Below are positions 18,957-31,545 of a DNA stretch of 64,000 nucleotides, in pieces. This DNA is from Aphanomyces cochlioides (taxonomy: Eukaryota; Oomycota; Saprolegniomycetes; Saprolegniales; Verrucalvaceae). Location: positions 1,519,501 through 1,583,500 of the forward strand of contig JAHQRK010000013.1 of the NCBI GenBank assembly GCA_019828595.1, given 5' to 3'. The notes beneath the pieces are model-generated. The model worked only from the letters and a program-made list of their open reading frames with translations, did no database searches and was not told the origin of the DNA. The position numbers and the translations under genes were made by a program. The number at the start of each line of letters is the position of its first letter. Position 1 is the first letter of the stretch.

Positions 18957-21900
18957 GAGGTATGTACGGCTTCAGTTTGCCGACGTAAAAGACGTCATGG
19001 CACTGCCATTCGTCTGGGAGTCGCAAGCGGTAGGACACTGCGCTCACAACCTTTGTGATAGGAAATGGACCATACCATTGGCGGCGAAGTTTAGCGTTGC
19101 CAAGGGCGGCTTGCGGTACCGCCGACCTATGTAATAGGACTTGATCTTGAAGGGTAAATACATTGGTGTTCTTTCGTCCATGTTTGTTGACTCGCGAGCT
19201 TGTCGAGCTTGTGCGAGTGTTAAGTTGTCTTGCACTTGGGAGATGACTGACTCCCGTATGCGAATAAAGTTCTCGACAGAGGAAATCGTCCTCGCCGGAG
19301 GCACGTCCTCTGTGCCTGTCGGCACCCAGTCAGGGGAATGGCTCGAAGCAGCCCAGTGGAATCCTCCCCCACTTAAGCAAGCGCTGTCCATCGAGGAGGG
19401 CAGGCGCGGGTGCCGGAGGAAGTTGACGTAGAAGGGCGTGAAGCCGGTGGAGGCATTCACTGACGTGTTGTAAGCGAACTCGACGTGTGGAAGCAATGTG
19501 CTCCATGTCTTCTGTCGAGACTGCGTGAAGCTACGCAAGATGTCTTCAATGACGCGGTTCGCGCGTTCCGTCTGACCATTAGACTCGGGATGGTCAGAGG
19601 TGGACATATTCAATTTGGAGCCCACCAAGGAAAAGAGGGCCGTCCAAAATGTGGACGTGAAACGAGGATCACGGTCCGAGATAATCCATTTGGGGTGGCC
19701 AAAGCGACAGTAGATGGTGTCGAAAAATACTTGAGCCGACTGGGCGGCAGTAATTGTATCCTTGACCGGGATGGCAACCAAAAGCTTGGACGCGCGGTCG
19801 ACGCAAGTCCAGATGCCAGTTTTACCGCGCTTGTCACGCGGGAGACCGAAGATATAGTCCATGCTGACGGACGACCAGAGTTCGTCAGGGATCGGAAGGC
19901 AGTGGAGGGGGGCCTGCACACTCGGTGATGACTTGACCTGCTGGCAGGTAGGGCACGATGCCACATATCGGGCAACGCCCTTGTCCATGCGGGGCCACCA
20001 GAAGTTGCGAACTACGGCGAGATAGGTTTTCTCGCGGCCGAGATGGCCACCACTGGGGGTGTCATGGAACTCGGACATGATGAGGGTACGGAGGGCCGCA
20101 TCACACGGCACGGCGACGCGCGGCCCTGAAGCGGGGGCTGGGGTGTAAAGGAGTAATCCGTCGCGAAGAGAGTAGCGGTCTAACTGGGGAATATGTGATG
20201 TTGTGGTGACCGTCCCTTCGAGGGCACGGAGGATATCATCAAGGAAGGATCGTGGCGATAGGCTTGACGGATGCGATCAAACAGATCGGAATGTGCCAGT
20301 GTGATGGTGTGGAGGTCAGAAGAGACATCTGGGTGTCGACGGGATAAGGCGTCGGCGAGGACATTCTCGCGGCCGGGTTTGTACTCGACGGTCATGTTGA
20401 ATTCAGCAAAGAAGGCTAGCCACCGGGCCATGCGCTCAGAGATGTGCGGCGACTGGATCGCATAGCGAAGGGACGCGTGGTCGGTGTACACCACAAAGGG
20501 CTTGGAGCCGAGCAGATAGACGCGAAACTTGACCAGGGCATATTTAACTGCAAGAAGCTCGAGGTCATGGACCGGGTAATTGCGCTCGGCTGGTCGCAGC
20601 TGACGCGATTGATACGAAATCGGGCGATTAGCGCCCCGATGATCCACTTGCATCAGACAGCAACCGATACCCCGAACGGAGGCGTCACACACGACCGAAA
20701 AAGGTCGGCCAAAGTCAGGTAATACCAGAATGGGAGCCTCCACAAGGCTTCGCTTTATGCCGTCAAATGCAGCCTGGCAATCAGGCGACCAGACCCAGGG
20801 GACATCCTTTGAAAGGAGGTGGGAAAGTGGTCACGCGATTGACGCAAAATTCTTTGAGAACTTGTGGAGATACGTGGCCAGGCCCAACCAACTACGGAAT
20901 TCGGTTACTGTGGTTGGGGGAGGCCAGGAGACAATGGCCTCGACCTTAGAAGGGTCGGCTCGACAGCCATTGATGCCAACGAAGTCTCCGAGGACTGGGA
21001 TTTCGGTAACCCCAAATAAGCATTTCTGGAGGTTTGCAAAGAGGCCATTGTCGCGAAGGACAGTAAGAACCGCACGCAAGTGGTCCCGGTGGAGGCCGTT
21101 GCCGAGGCCCGACTGTGGATATAAATGTCGTCAAAATATGATGGTGCAAAGTCGCGCAACGGGCGGAGCTTGCCCGTGACCAGGTGATTGAAAGTCGCGG
21201 GTGCATTTGACAACCCTTCTGGCATCACAAGCCACTCCCAAAGCATTCAACTGGGCGTCGAGACAGCAGTCTTGGGAATATCGCAGATTCGCATGAGGAT
21301 TTGGTAAAATCCATCTCTCAGGTCGATCGTGGAAAAGATGGTCGAGCCGGCCATGCTGTCGATAATGACGTCTTTGCGGGGAATCGGCGTCTGTGCGGGG
21401 ATAGTCGCAGCGTTCAACTTGTTGTAGGCGTGGACGATACGCCAGCCGCCTGTGGCTTTCTTCACACAGAATGTCGGACTGGAATGTGGTGAGGTACTGG
21501 GCCTGACGTGGCCAGCTTGTCGACGCTTTTCGAAGAAGGCGTCAATGTGCTCGACTTGTTCTTTAGGCAAGGGCCATTGGCGCGTGACACACCACTTCGT
21601 TCCTGGTGCCAGGTCAATCTCATGTCTGACGCCCTTATCTCGGGGCAGGGATGGGGGAACTTCCTCGGGTAATACATCAGCAAATTCCCGCAGGAGATCG
21701 AAAAAGGGGACGCACGGAGGGCATCCCAATATTGGTCGTAAGTCGACGTGTCATGCGCGTCCGCGACTGCGGGGTCGAGTGTCGATGATGTCGCCAGCTG
21801 CAACTCGTCCATCGCATAAATGACGGCAATGCTCACGATCTCATGCGATCAGAGCGCGCTCTCAAAAGCGCAATAATCCATTTCGGGGAACTTCGCGATT

Positions 21901-22880
21901 TCTTCGCCCGTCTGGGGCAGATCCTGCAGGTTGCAGTAATTGAGGATAAGGTCTTCGACATCGACCCGGCCTATTGCGCCTTGGTGGCGCTTGGAGCGTC
22001 GGGTGGAACTCACATCGGAGAATCTCCGTGATTGGAGGACGTTGAAAATTGTGTTTCGACGAGTTCCTTCGTCCACATAATACGAGTCTGCGTCGTGTAA
22101 GGCAGACAGAGCCATCGTATCAGTCGCAGAGTGGAGTGTTGCTGGCGCTCCTGATTGAATAACATGACAGACGTCCCAGGCGTCGTCGTCAATCTCGCTT
22201 GACATGGCTTCTCCAATGACATCGTTGTCAAAATCGGCTGGCCTGCTCAGCACGTCGACAGCAGTACGTGCAGAGCCTGTGGGGCGCGGGACGCATGCGG
22301 AATCCGTCGCCACATCTCGCGTGGTAAACTGCGAGACTCTCGTGGGGTCGGAAGTGAGCTCATTACTCGTCACTCCCAAAGGGGAATCCAATGCTGTCGA
22401 GGGCGCCTTGTGCATAGTCTTGGACGTCCAATTGATCAGAGGTTGGTGCTTCTCGAGCCAGCGCATACCAAGGATGAGGTTCCAGCGCTCATCCAGATCA
22501 ATGACGTAGTAGTCTTCGTCGGCTTCAAACGGGCCGACCCTTGTTCGTAGGGTAATCAAAATTCGGGGCGCGACGATAACCTTCCCGTCCGCCATCTTTA
22601 CGTTGACGTTTGCTAGGTCTTCGCTAGCCGCGACCGCTGCCGTCAGCAGGGGTGCGTTCATTTCCATTGACTGGCGCCGCGCGTAATTCTCTGAGGCGCC
22701 ACAGTCGATCAATACTTTCAGATCACGTGAGAACCCGGGGATAGGGATCTCAAATGATAACATGTCCACTTGTTGTCGGATTTGGCACAGGAGAGTGCCG
22801 GAGGCTAGGCCGCCCAACCGTGTATCCCCACCACGGTCAAATGGGAAGCCTAATCTTGCCCCAGTAGGTCGCCTCGCGCC
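18957..22880 (-). pseudogene. pol: Gypsy-2 pol (PR-RT-RH-IN), broken
   Basis: Read from 22880 downward: the protease region with VLIDCGASENYA and the LDERWNLILGMRWLEKHQP block; reverse transcriptase (WRIVHAYNKLNAATIPAQTP, FSTIDLRDGFYQI) with YFDD at about 21140; RNase H (CDASVRGIG, YTDHASL); integrase with the HHCC finger and the acidic triad in MDYIFGLP, SDRDPRFTS and NGQTERANRVIEDIL. It ends with the GKLKPYIP motif at about 18957. TGA stops at 21247 (before the LWEWLVMPEG block) and near 20831, and several frameshifts, separate the domains. The integrase fragment 19044-20111 is the longest open piece (355 codons). The element is non-autonomous as it stands. Confidence 0.92.
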
Positions 22881-24032
22881 TACTGGGTGCTGCCTTTTCC
22901 CTGAGTGGGAGCTGTGAACTCTACGCGGCCCCGGTTGTGGGGAGCGCGATTGCGGTGGAAAAACGCGTTGGGGCGTTGGGATGGAGAGGTGTCTCGGCAA
23001 CGAGTGGAACGCTCATATCGCGGTAGCGTGCCCGAGCGGCGCGCTTCGTTGCGCAAGGCACAGTCTCGTGCGAAATGGCCAGCTCGGCCACACTCGTAAC
23101 AGAGTCGTTCTACCGGTGCGGCTTCTTGTTGTATGGAAGATACATCCATGTCGGCAGATTCCAACGGATCGGCGCGTGCCATGGATTGCGAAAATTGTCG
23201 GAGAGCGCCATGCTAACGGCCTGCTCAAAGGTCTTCGGGTATTGGCGGAACAGCTCGGTCCTTGCTGGGCCTTTATTGAGACCATTCATAAACACGGTCA
23301 CTCGCGTAGCTTCGGGTAAGGAGCTTTCATCCGTGATGCAGGCGTGAAGATAGCGCAGTTCTTGGACGAATTCACGGATCGTCGACTTCCCTTGGGTCGC
23401 GCTCAGGAAGCGCGAGCGGTGACGGAAATCGCTGTTTGGGGGTAAAAATACTTCCTTGAGTTGGGACGAGAATGCCGCAAGCGTTGGAAAGCAATTTGAA
23501 TCCGCCATACGCAGCGAATAAGCCCAAGCTTCAGCTCGTCCCTTGAGATGGGACATCGCGAATGCGACCTTCAGAGATTCTTGGGTGATGTTCAGTGCGT
23601 CCGCTGCAATGGTGACTTGAAGGAGCCATCGTAAGACATGATCCGAGTCTTGGCCACTGAACTTGGCCACGTCCAATTTGACGCCTTTGTTTGTAACTTG
23701 ACGCTGGGAATTGGCTCTGTCAGAATCTTCTTCATGGCCATCATACATTTGTCGAAGGGACTCTTCCAGGAGGGCTTTCGCTGCAGTGAGCGAGAGGTTT
23801 TCAACTCTCGAGTTTCGCTTTCCAGCTGGCTAATCCGATCCAAGCTGCGCGCATGTTCTTCTGCGCGGGCGGAGTCAGCATAGCGCCCAATAACTTCCAC
23901 CAGGTTGAGTAAATGTTGCTCGGGACGATCAGACAACATAATCGCCAGGTTGTCATCTCCCATAAGATCGTCGAGGCCTTCTAGGGTCACCCGATGTCCG
24001 TCGGTGAAGTAGGTTGCATATTCGAACGCCAT
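22880..24032 (-). pseudogene. gag: Gypsy-2 gag, two frameshifts
   Basis: Starts at ATG 24032 (MAFEYATYFTDGH). An N-terminal helical part with a coiled-coil stretch (RISQLESETREL) shifts frame near 23750 into the Gag core (VLRWLLQVTIAADAL, LKGRAEAWAYSLRM, FMNGLNKGPARTELF), and again near 23190 into the zinc knuckle CYECGRAGHFARDC. Ends at 22880. It provides the sense reference that shows the Gypsy-1 gag stops to be mutations. Confidence 0.88.
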
Positions 24033-24066
24033 GCTGGGTCCTTGAACGAACTAGAGTGCTACCAGG

Positions 24067-24268
24067 TGTAACGGGGCTTGTGCAGAGGAAGTAGAGACAA
24101 GCCCGATACTTCGCAAATTTAAGAGTGACATTAGAGTTATCGCTTAACATCTAAGTGGTTTCGAAACTACCACACGATCTTACATCGCTGTCGTGGCGAA
24201 ACGACAAGATCCCAGATCTTGTCCTTGTATTGAGGGTTCTTGTAGTAAGGGTGTCACGTCCCCTTACA
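24067..24268 (-). repeat. 5' LTR of Gypsy-2
   Basis: 202 bp. The primer-binding site follows at about 24049-24064 (minus strand TGGTAGCACTCTAGTT). Confidence 0.92.
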
Positions 24269-24431
24269 GTTGACGACTCAATCATCATGTTGTAGTACGC
24301 TTTAGCTCTTCTGACGGCAATCCAGTTCTTGTTTCAAGTCAATCATCCCTGAATTTTGAACTGGCCAATAAATATCGAATATAAAGTTATGGCCAATCAT
24401 ACAGACAACTCACAGTTGGAGAATTTTTAAA

Positions 24432-25235
24432 TTAGTTAAAATGAAGGATAAACTGGACTGCAAAATGTGGGCTGCTATTTTCAATGACAAGCAAAAAAGC
24501 AAAGTGAATGCTTCTCCACATGGTGCTACCCGTTTCTGGGTAGTAAGTGGGTGTATAAAAATAGCGTGGAACAGCATAGCCTCGATCAGCTAAGGTCAGC
24601 TCTCCATCATTTACTGCATGGCAGTAAGCGCTGCGAGCAAGCGATAAATCTTGCCATGCGCCACAAGGAACACCTCCGTGCGCCAATACGATTCGACCAG
24701 TCTGTATGCAAAGACCAATCTCATATCCCAACCCGGGGCCATGAAACTTGTGCGAGTACCAAGTTGGGTCAAATTCCGATGGCTCGTTGATACGAAAATC
24801 AGTGCCATCAAGGGAAACGAACACTGTAGCGCCATTGTTTGAACGATCAAAACGACTGTCCCAGTCAATTTACTAAAGCTGTGACGCTAGGGTAATTCAA
24901 CCGTGTACCCTTTCTAGACGTGACATCTTCTCGATCCAAAACCAGCTCCATTTCCGAAAGGTCTTTTCATCAACACCTGCAATGGACGCATGGACTGCTT
25001 CAGCTGAGTATTGCTTCATGAACATCAACGCCCATAGCAAATGTTTGACTTCTGTACTTTCCGACTCTTGATGGGCGAGCATCCATGTGCGAGCGACTAT
25101 GGGTCGAGAAACACCAAACATTGCTTGAAATCTGCGCAAACAGGTAGTTGACACACATGAGACTTCGCGACGTTGCATGAACGACGCTTCATAGGTGATT
25201 TGTCCGAGCAAAGCTTGATGAGCCGAGGTTGACAT
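24432..25235 (-). pseudogene. PIF/Harbinger-type transposase relic
   Basis: One frame from ATG 25235 (MSTSAHQALLGQ). The N-terminal half has FGVSRPIVARTWMLAH and KTFRKWSWFWIEKM. A cluster of three stops (TGA, TAG, TAA) at about 24845-24880 precedes the DDE_4-like core INWDSRF, VSLDGTDFRINEP (first Asp), PGLGYEIGLCIQTGRIV and ELTLADRGY (second Asp). The third acidic site (RHE motif) is not recognisable and the C-terminus is degraded. DDE transposase of the PIF/Harbinger or ISL2EU kind; a decayed copy. Confidence 0.75.
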
Positions 25236-25262
25236 GCTCAACGAGGGATGAATTGGCAACAA

Positions 25263-25507
25263 AAATGAAATTTTAAAAATATTTTTTCCGAAAAAAAGTT
25301 TTTTTTTGCAAATTGGCCAATTTGACTGCGTGCTTTTGATACGATACGGCGCATGAGGAAGCGGAGGTCACTGAGTCGTTTTTGTAGATTTCTGTCGAGT
25401 CGCCAACCAGAGTTCACGAACCTTAATGGTGGAGTCGACTCAGCGAGTCTACCACAACACCACAGGATCCACATCTGGTACAGTGAGCCGTTTGGGAGGG
25501 TATAAAT
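25263..25507. other. Spacer between PIF and Crypton relics
   Basis: No gene seen. Confidence 0.5.
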
Positions 25508-27316
25508 TCATGGCAATCCAGGGAGCAAGCGAAGTTCTTGGTTGAGGCTTGTCGAATCAACAACTTGAGGAGCTTCGTCCGAGCGCATCCGAGATGATTG
25601 AGTACCCACGTTTAATCCGTCCCCCTCCAAGCATGACAGAATTGTATCCCTTATAGAATCCAATGAGATAGAGTTTCCAAAGCCGGGGCGCCCCTCAAGC
25701 GCGTCAATTATCTTTGTCTTAACCATTTCACATGACTCTTTAATACATACTTTCGTAGCATCCGCTTTTCGACGAAGCAATTGTAACTCCATAAGAATAG
25801 TGACGTGAGGAGGCACGCCGGTAGGGGTAAGAGTTTGGCTTGGTGATTCGACGTCACAATGAATAATAGACTTCAATCCCTGCATCTAGGCAGGATCCAA
25901 AAACAACGGCAACAAAAATATGGGATGTTTTGGCTGGAGATTCTCAACAGGATAATTCGAATGGTAGACAACAGATGCAAGTGCCTGCTGTATGACAAAT
26001 CGTAGATGACCAGGCGCAAGTGGAAAGCATACATCAAGTGCAGATGCTAGATTGTCATTGTAGCAAACAAAATGAGAAGGGGGCAACGCAAATACGTGAG
26101 AGTTGATTTGAAGCCCAGACACAGTGCGCCCAACGTACTGGTCGCCTGCTGCTTCGTACCTTAGGTACGTATCTTGTACCCCACCCAATGCCCAGCCCGC
26201 CCGCAAATGGACAGCAGTTGACGATGGACAAGCTGTGGGGCCAGACGAACAGTATGTTAAGGCTCCTTTACGCAAAGAGTGTGTGCCAATGTCGTCAATA
26301 TTGATACCCCTTCGTCTCATTTCACCGACCATGTTGTCATGCGATAAAATCCGTGCCAATTCTTTTCGAAAGCGATCATACTGATTTGATCCTGGGAAAA
26401 GCTGCCTCGTATCACTGTCAAAACTGTAGCAGGACCAGTAGATTCCCAAAGCCAATATCGGACATAGAGCAAGATGTTTTTGATTAGCATAGACGTGGCG
26501 GGGATCTCGAGGTCTGTCACCACCTTGGTCCTTCTTCATATATGCAAAATAGATTCTAAACGCATCATTTGACCATTCCATGTGCTCAAGCATTATACCA
26601 AAGGCATTGGACGAACGGTACATAAGATTCCAAGCAATGAACATGAATGTTTGTGCAAATACAGCATTCATGTCAGTGACCATGAGCAATTCTTTCCACA
26701 AAAAATGAAATGTATCAATAGACAAGGGGTCTTTACCAACTTTAATGCGTCCATTGCCAGACGCTTTGCTTTCTGCAATACTGCGTTGCAGCCCTCTGAA
26801 ATGATTTGACATCTCCTTCTCCAATGTTGTTGACATGGACACACCAAAACGTCAAAACATGTTGAATAGGCCAGCGCGATGCGTGTTTAGAGCAGAGTAC
26901 CTCATTCGATCACCATTTTTCTTCTTAACGATCAACGACAAAATCCATACCACAAAATCCGGAGCTGTCAAACGATCAAAATATATTGGTGGGCAGCAGT
27001 TTGAAAAACGACTTTATAGAGGCAAACTGCGCAGGATGCGATGCAGGGTGAGGTCCAAAAAGGCCTCAGCCACTAAGTCATGCTTGGGTATCACGAGCCA
27101 CGAGACAATCCTAGCATAAGAGTTCACGTAGATTTCCTTTGAGCGTTTTGAGACAGTGTTTGCTCGAATTTCACGCACTTGTTCATGCAGCTCGTCAAAA
27201 CTCACAACTTCAGTTCCGCGGGACATGTGTCCTGCGTTTTCTTGTGAGATTCTGTTTGTCGCTGCCGGCAGCCTCAACTCAAAAGCCGGATAACTTATCC
27301 AGAAAACGGAGGGCAT
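25508..27316 (-). pseudogene. Crypton-type tyrosine recombinase, three in-frame stops
   Basis: A single frame of about 600 codons with TAA at 27014, TGA near 26860 and TAG at 25886. The N-terminal SAM-like part (RANTVSKRSKEIYVNSYARI) precedes the recombinase core: Arg in MYRSSNAFGIML, Lys in FAYMKKDQGG, the HSLRKGAL box, RAGWALGGVQDTYLRYE with Trp and the putative catalytic Tyr, and GRTVSGLQIN. After the last stop comes a C-terminal domain (TGVPPHVTILMEL). This layout is typical of Cryptons, which move through a circular intermediate without a transposase. All breaks are simple stops in a conserved frame, so decay is recent. Confidence 0.8.
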
Positions 27317-27703
27317 CCTGTCCTACCAAACCTTATACTATTAATAGTATAGTTTATCGGTTGCATTTTGAGTAATACATGCGAATAGTCGTCGGTTTCG
27401 AAATGGTAGAATTGGGAGAATTGGTAAGAGTGGTTGGAGTGGTAGAATCCAATCTTTCGGATCTTGAGCGATGTTGCCAAAGCGAAGGCCCAACGATCTG
27501 TACAAATTGACGCCTGAACTGAAAGAAGCAACTGATAATGCAATAAGAACCTTAAGGAGTTTATCAAACGTCCTGCATTTTCTGGAGAATGTTGTTTATC
27601 ACCACCTTATAATGTTTAAAAATATATAATTTCAAAGGTCTCTTATATTTATATACGATACTCTCAAAATCCAATACTTTTCACAAGAATTACTGTATAT
27701 TAC
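27317..27703. other. AT-rich spacer, no gene seen
   Basis: Low-complexity AT-rich DNA between the Crypton relic and a MITE. Confidence 0.5.
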
Positions 27704-28082
27704 AAAGGGCCCGTCTGGATGCCACCTATTATTGAGATAATTCGCAATATTTTTATCAATTATTGCATAATTTTGATTATCCCATAATGCACTGTCTTGA
27801 TGCCAAATATTGTATAAATTTATTGCAATAATTTATTTCAAAACAGGCCAAATATGCAATAAATAATATTCTACTCAAAGTAGAATATTTTCCCCAATAT
27901 CGAATACACTGTAATCCACACAAATTCCCAATGATTATTTTAATTTCGTGGGAATCCAGACAGTCCGAAATTTTAATTATCGTGATATTATAATACGTGG
28001 TTTGTATTATTTTGACCAAAATACAAAATATCACATAACGAATTTTCACAATAATTTTATTTGGCATCCAGACGGGCCCTTT
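27704..28082. mobile_element. MITE with perfect 21-bp terminal inverted repeats
   Basis: 379 bp. The ends at 27704-27724 and 28062-28082 are perfect reverse complements starting AAAGGGCCCGTCTGGATGCC. There is no coding capacity. Inside, 27865-27893 holds a hairpin (ATATTCTACT...AGTAGAATAT). Fragments with the same CTGGATGCC end lie at about 28083, 31917, 34067 and 51689, so it is a dispersed family. Confidence 0.8.
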
Positions 28083-28246
28083 AGCCCTTCTGGATACCAC
28101 TAATTATCATGATAATTTGCAATAATTTGAGCATTATGGATAATTTTAAATATGGTATAACTCCCTGTCTGGATGCACATACTAGTATTCAATAAATTTT
28201 ATTGCAAAAATTATTCCAAAATTGGTCGATTATCGCAATAAAAAAT

Positions 28247-28270
28247 AGGGAAAATGTCAAAAGGTGTATA
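28247..28270 (+). repeat. Left TIR of the MULE/SET element
   Basis: Begins AGGGAAAATGTCAAAAGGTG and pairs with 31816-31839. Confidence 0.72.
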
Positions 28271-28403
28271 AAATTTGAAAATATTTCAAAAAAGTGATAA
28301 AAATGGTTAGGGTTACAAAATTTTGGAGGAAATAATGACAACCACTCATTATACACTTTGTGACACATTTTACACATTTCGAAATTTCCTTTCCACCTGA
28401 CAG

Positions 28404-29556
28404 ATGAACTTTGAAACAAAATCCGACAATACACAAGGTCTATCCAAGGATTGCACTATCTCATGCAGGTAAGGATACGACCAATGCATTCGAATTGCGA
28501 CTGAGGGAACATCGAAAAGGAATTGACTTCACAGATATTCCCACATATGGAGAAAAGGAGTATAGCTTTAAGAAGCAACGCACAGGAAAGGCCGGCTATT
28601 CAAAGCCAAAATCGAGAAAGAAGAAATACAACAAGCTTCGAGTTATGGTTAGAGACTCCAAGCGTGCGTATCATGTCTCTGTCATGATGTCGAAGAAGCT
28701 TTCTAACTTTGTCGAAATTCTTGCACAAGAACAAACTATCCAGGAACCTGGACCTCGGCAGCCGAAAGATATTGAGCACGGCACTGAGCAAATCGAAAGC
28801 GATGCCAGCAACATTGAAGGCAACACGATTACGCATGATGTTTTCCCTGAAGACTTTGATTGCACTGCTGTCACTCAATCAGTCGATTTCCCCCTCGACA
28901 GTACAACCGCTCAGCCAAACGACAATGAAGTCAGCGATGGTCCTTTGATTGATGCTGAATGGCCTGCAAGTGTTGTGAATATCAACCACACATTGAACCC
29001 GCGTGGCATCTCTATTCATGACATTGGAGAAGTTGATTGGTGTAAGTGTGAAGAGAGATGCAGAATCGATCATTGCCCAAATGCTCGCTCTGGCATGTTT
29101 TGTGCAAACAACAATTGTGTTCTCCAAGACTGTGGAAATCGATTGAAAAACTTGGGCGGACTTGTCTTGAAAATGGGCCGCCTTGGTTATACGTTGACGA
29201 CTAAAAACCTCATCGCACAGGGCACTGTGGTTGGCGAGTACTCTGGCATTCTCACGACGCACGATTTCACCCGCGATAAGACCCAGCAAAACTCATATGT
29301 GATTGCTTTAGGGGCAAGATCTACCAGAGGGAAGAAGATCTTCATTGATGCTGAAAAGTATGGCAACATCACTCGATTTATCAATCACTCGTGAGATGCA
29401 AACTGTGGTTTCTTTGAAGTCCAGAATCGGCGCCATATTACTGTTGTGGTTGCTACGACGAAAATCGTTTTACCAGGCGAGAATTTGTCAGTCGATTATG
29501 GCAAAGATTTATGGTTTGAATGCCAGTGTGGTTCAAGCAAATGTCGAAATGCATGA
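28404..29556 (+). pseudogene. SET-domain (AWS-SET-post-SET) protein, one TGA
   Basis: An open frame from 28408, with TGA at 29392-29394, resuming to a natural stop at 29554-29556. A basic N-terminal part (about 80 residues, KSRKKKYNKLRV) and an acidic linker are followed by a Cys cluster like AWS (WCKCEERCRIDHCPNARSG, FCANNNCVLQDCGNRL), the SET core (GYTLTTKNLIAQGTVVGEYSG, GNITRFINHS, DYGKDLWFECQCG) and a post-SET CQCGSSKC. The family transfers methyl groups to histone lysines (SETD2/ASH1-like order). The stop falls on the conserved Cys of NHSC. ATG 28404 joins the frame only if a 31-nt GT...AG segment (28438-28468) is spliced out, which is unusually short, so the true start is uncertain. Confidence 0.75.
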
Positions 29557-29631
29557 TTTCATTGTATCTAGATTGTTATATATGCTGCGGTAATAAACAA
29601 TAAATGCATCTATGAGATTTGTTCGCGCGGC

Positions 29632-31317
29632 TTACGTCAAATTGCATCGATGTTTATTGTGACCTGGCTTGCTGCACTTCGAGCATCTGTACGAGGACAT
29701 GTCGCCAACTTCACCTTTACTTCGTATACGTTTCATCTTTGGGCGCCCCGGCTGTCGTGATAGCAATCAAGTGCCGACATGGTATACCAAATTGGTCCAT
29801 AAACGGACAAGTGCAATTGAACAAAATTTTGTTCACACGGCGGCGTAAACGAGTACGTGAGGAGGTATTCCACACGTACGCAATGTCATCAGACCCATGC
29901 TGGACTGCATAATGACCGATACACGCGCTCTCTTCGTCATACATCTTTTGAGCCGCAGGTGTGACTAAAATGGATTCCTGAATCCATTTAGTTGCTGATT
30001 GAGATCGTTAATATGCAGCGTCGACCATGCTACTGCAGACAGATTCAAGGAATTGCATGGGAGGAAGGCTTCGCATCCCCTGCACCAATTGAGAACCAAA
30101 TAAGCTTTCAATAAAATTGCTTGTCCGCCATCCATACAATGATTTCACACCAATGTATGCATGTAAACACCAGTGAATGGGAGGTAGTTGTAAATATCAG
30201 ATCCAACTTCGAATGCTGCCTGGATTCTCCAAATAAGATTTGAGTGGCGTGGTGTGAATCGAGGGTATTTGGAGCGAACATTTCGAAGAATATGTTGAGT
30301 ACCATACCGCAGCACGAGTCCAAGTGTAGAAGCAACTGACAACAAGGCAGGATGGCGATCACAAAATATTGGCACTTCGGTAAAATCAAAGCCAGATGAT
30401 ATCAAAGTCGAGAAAAACCACAAATATGTATCGATGTCTTCAGCAGGTGCTAACCCCACTGCTAACAAAATATTTCGACAGTTGCCATCACGTCCAACCA
30501 GAGCGATCTGAACACCACTAAAATTAGAGCACTTACTATGCGAACAATCAACTCCAAGGACTTTCTGGCAAGCCCGACGTGCATCCAGAAGGACTCTTGG
30601 TGCAATAATTGCTCGAAGAAATCTTCCAAGTTCATCCTTTTCAACACAAGCCACGGATCCAGGATTCAACTCACAAAATAAACGGAGGTATGCTGGAAGC
30701 TTTGAATATGATGACAGGCTTTGAGACTCCGTTGTCTTGGAGATCTTGTCTTTTGCTCGATACACAGTCCTTTTCACTTGAGAAAGTGCGATTCCATCAC
30801 GACGCTGCACTTGGTCTACCAGAGCGGTTGCAGATATAGACGAGTCGGCTTGAACTGCAGCACGGAACGTGGGTAGAGAAGCTATTTGGCGACGAGTTGG
30901 TTTCGCGCTTGACGAGCAGTTCTTATGATCAAGGCATAGCGACGAAATATACCAAACGTCAGTTCTTTCATAGTTCACTTGTCTTCGGTAAAGTCGAACA
31001 AACATACTGCAGCCAGGGGTAGTGCATGCTATCACCCTGTGCACACCACTTCGTTGCATTACTTTGACAGACTTGCTTGCCGCTAGTGCGTAGTCTTGTA
31101 CTGCCTGCACTCCTTCGCTGGCCGATAAGTACGTTCTTCCCACTTGCAATTCCTCCGAGTCATCGCTCACTCGATCCATATCTCCAAATATCGTGTCATT
31201 CATTTCTTTGGCCGTGTCCCTCAGTCGCAACTGAGCTCCAGAGAGTCTCGGAGTGCCTTGACTTGTTAACAGTCCTTCCTGTCCAGGAGCCCAATATTCG
31301 GATTTTCTCAGATTCAC
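29632..31317 (-). pseudogene. MULE transposase with SWIM and CCHC fingers, broken
   Basis: The first frame (31317-30145, GTG at its edge; first useful ATG near 31200) has an N-terminal zinc-binding part (ACTTPGCSMFVRLYRR, CLDHKNC) and the MULE DDE core: VLGVDCSHSKCSNFSG, CDRHPALLSVASTLG, TQHILRNVR. A shift near 30155 and a TAA near 30005 precede the SWIM finger (CTCPFMDQFGIPCRHLIAI, 29944-29717). Another shift leads to a CCHC knuckle CSKCSKPGHNKHRC ending at 29632. This domain order is standard for Mutator-like transposases. Several breaks make it inactive. Confidence 0.85.
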
Positions 31318-31474
31318 ATTTTGTCACCAATTTTCACATAATTATACACTAATTGACGACACATTCACAATACCCCTGGTACACAATATGACACAAGAAT
31401 GATTGTCGTTTATACACATATTGCATACATTTTGCTCATTTTGGAAATATTTTGATACATTATATTATCGATTT

Positions 31475-31545
31475 GATACGAATTTCCGGACCATGCGCAA
31501 TCGAATCACGCCGGCAGAACCGATCCCAAATCGCTCTGATTGGTC
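31475..31545 (+). repeat. Dispersed repeat, copy 1 (GATTTGATACGAATTTCC...)
   Basis: About 65 bp. Related copies lie at 31963-32035 (same orientation) and, inverted, at 37540-37605. All contain CAATCGAATCACGCC. Confidence 0.6.

Larger units (their letters stand above)
17110..24268 (-). mobile_element. Ty3/Gypsy LTR retrotransposon (Gypsy-2)
   Basis: A 7,159-bp element on the minus strand. The 202-bp LTRs (17110-17311 and 24067-24268) appear to differ at only two positions, and the flanks are a perfect 5-bp duplication GTTGA (17105-17109 and 24269-24273). Gag, pol and an antisense gene follow the same plan as Gypsy-1 with clearly diverged proteins. Near-identical LTRs suggest a recent insertion, yet gag-pol has several frameshifts and TGA stops, so this copy was probably mobilised in trans or decayed fast. 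Confidence 0.95.

Noticed and set aside
18286..19047. 253-codon minus frame rich in Glu, Asn and Ala after the integrase end
   Set aside because: After the GKLKPYIP motif it is the mirror of the Arg/Ser repeats of the antisense gene; the repeat explains its length.
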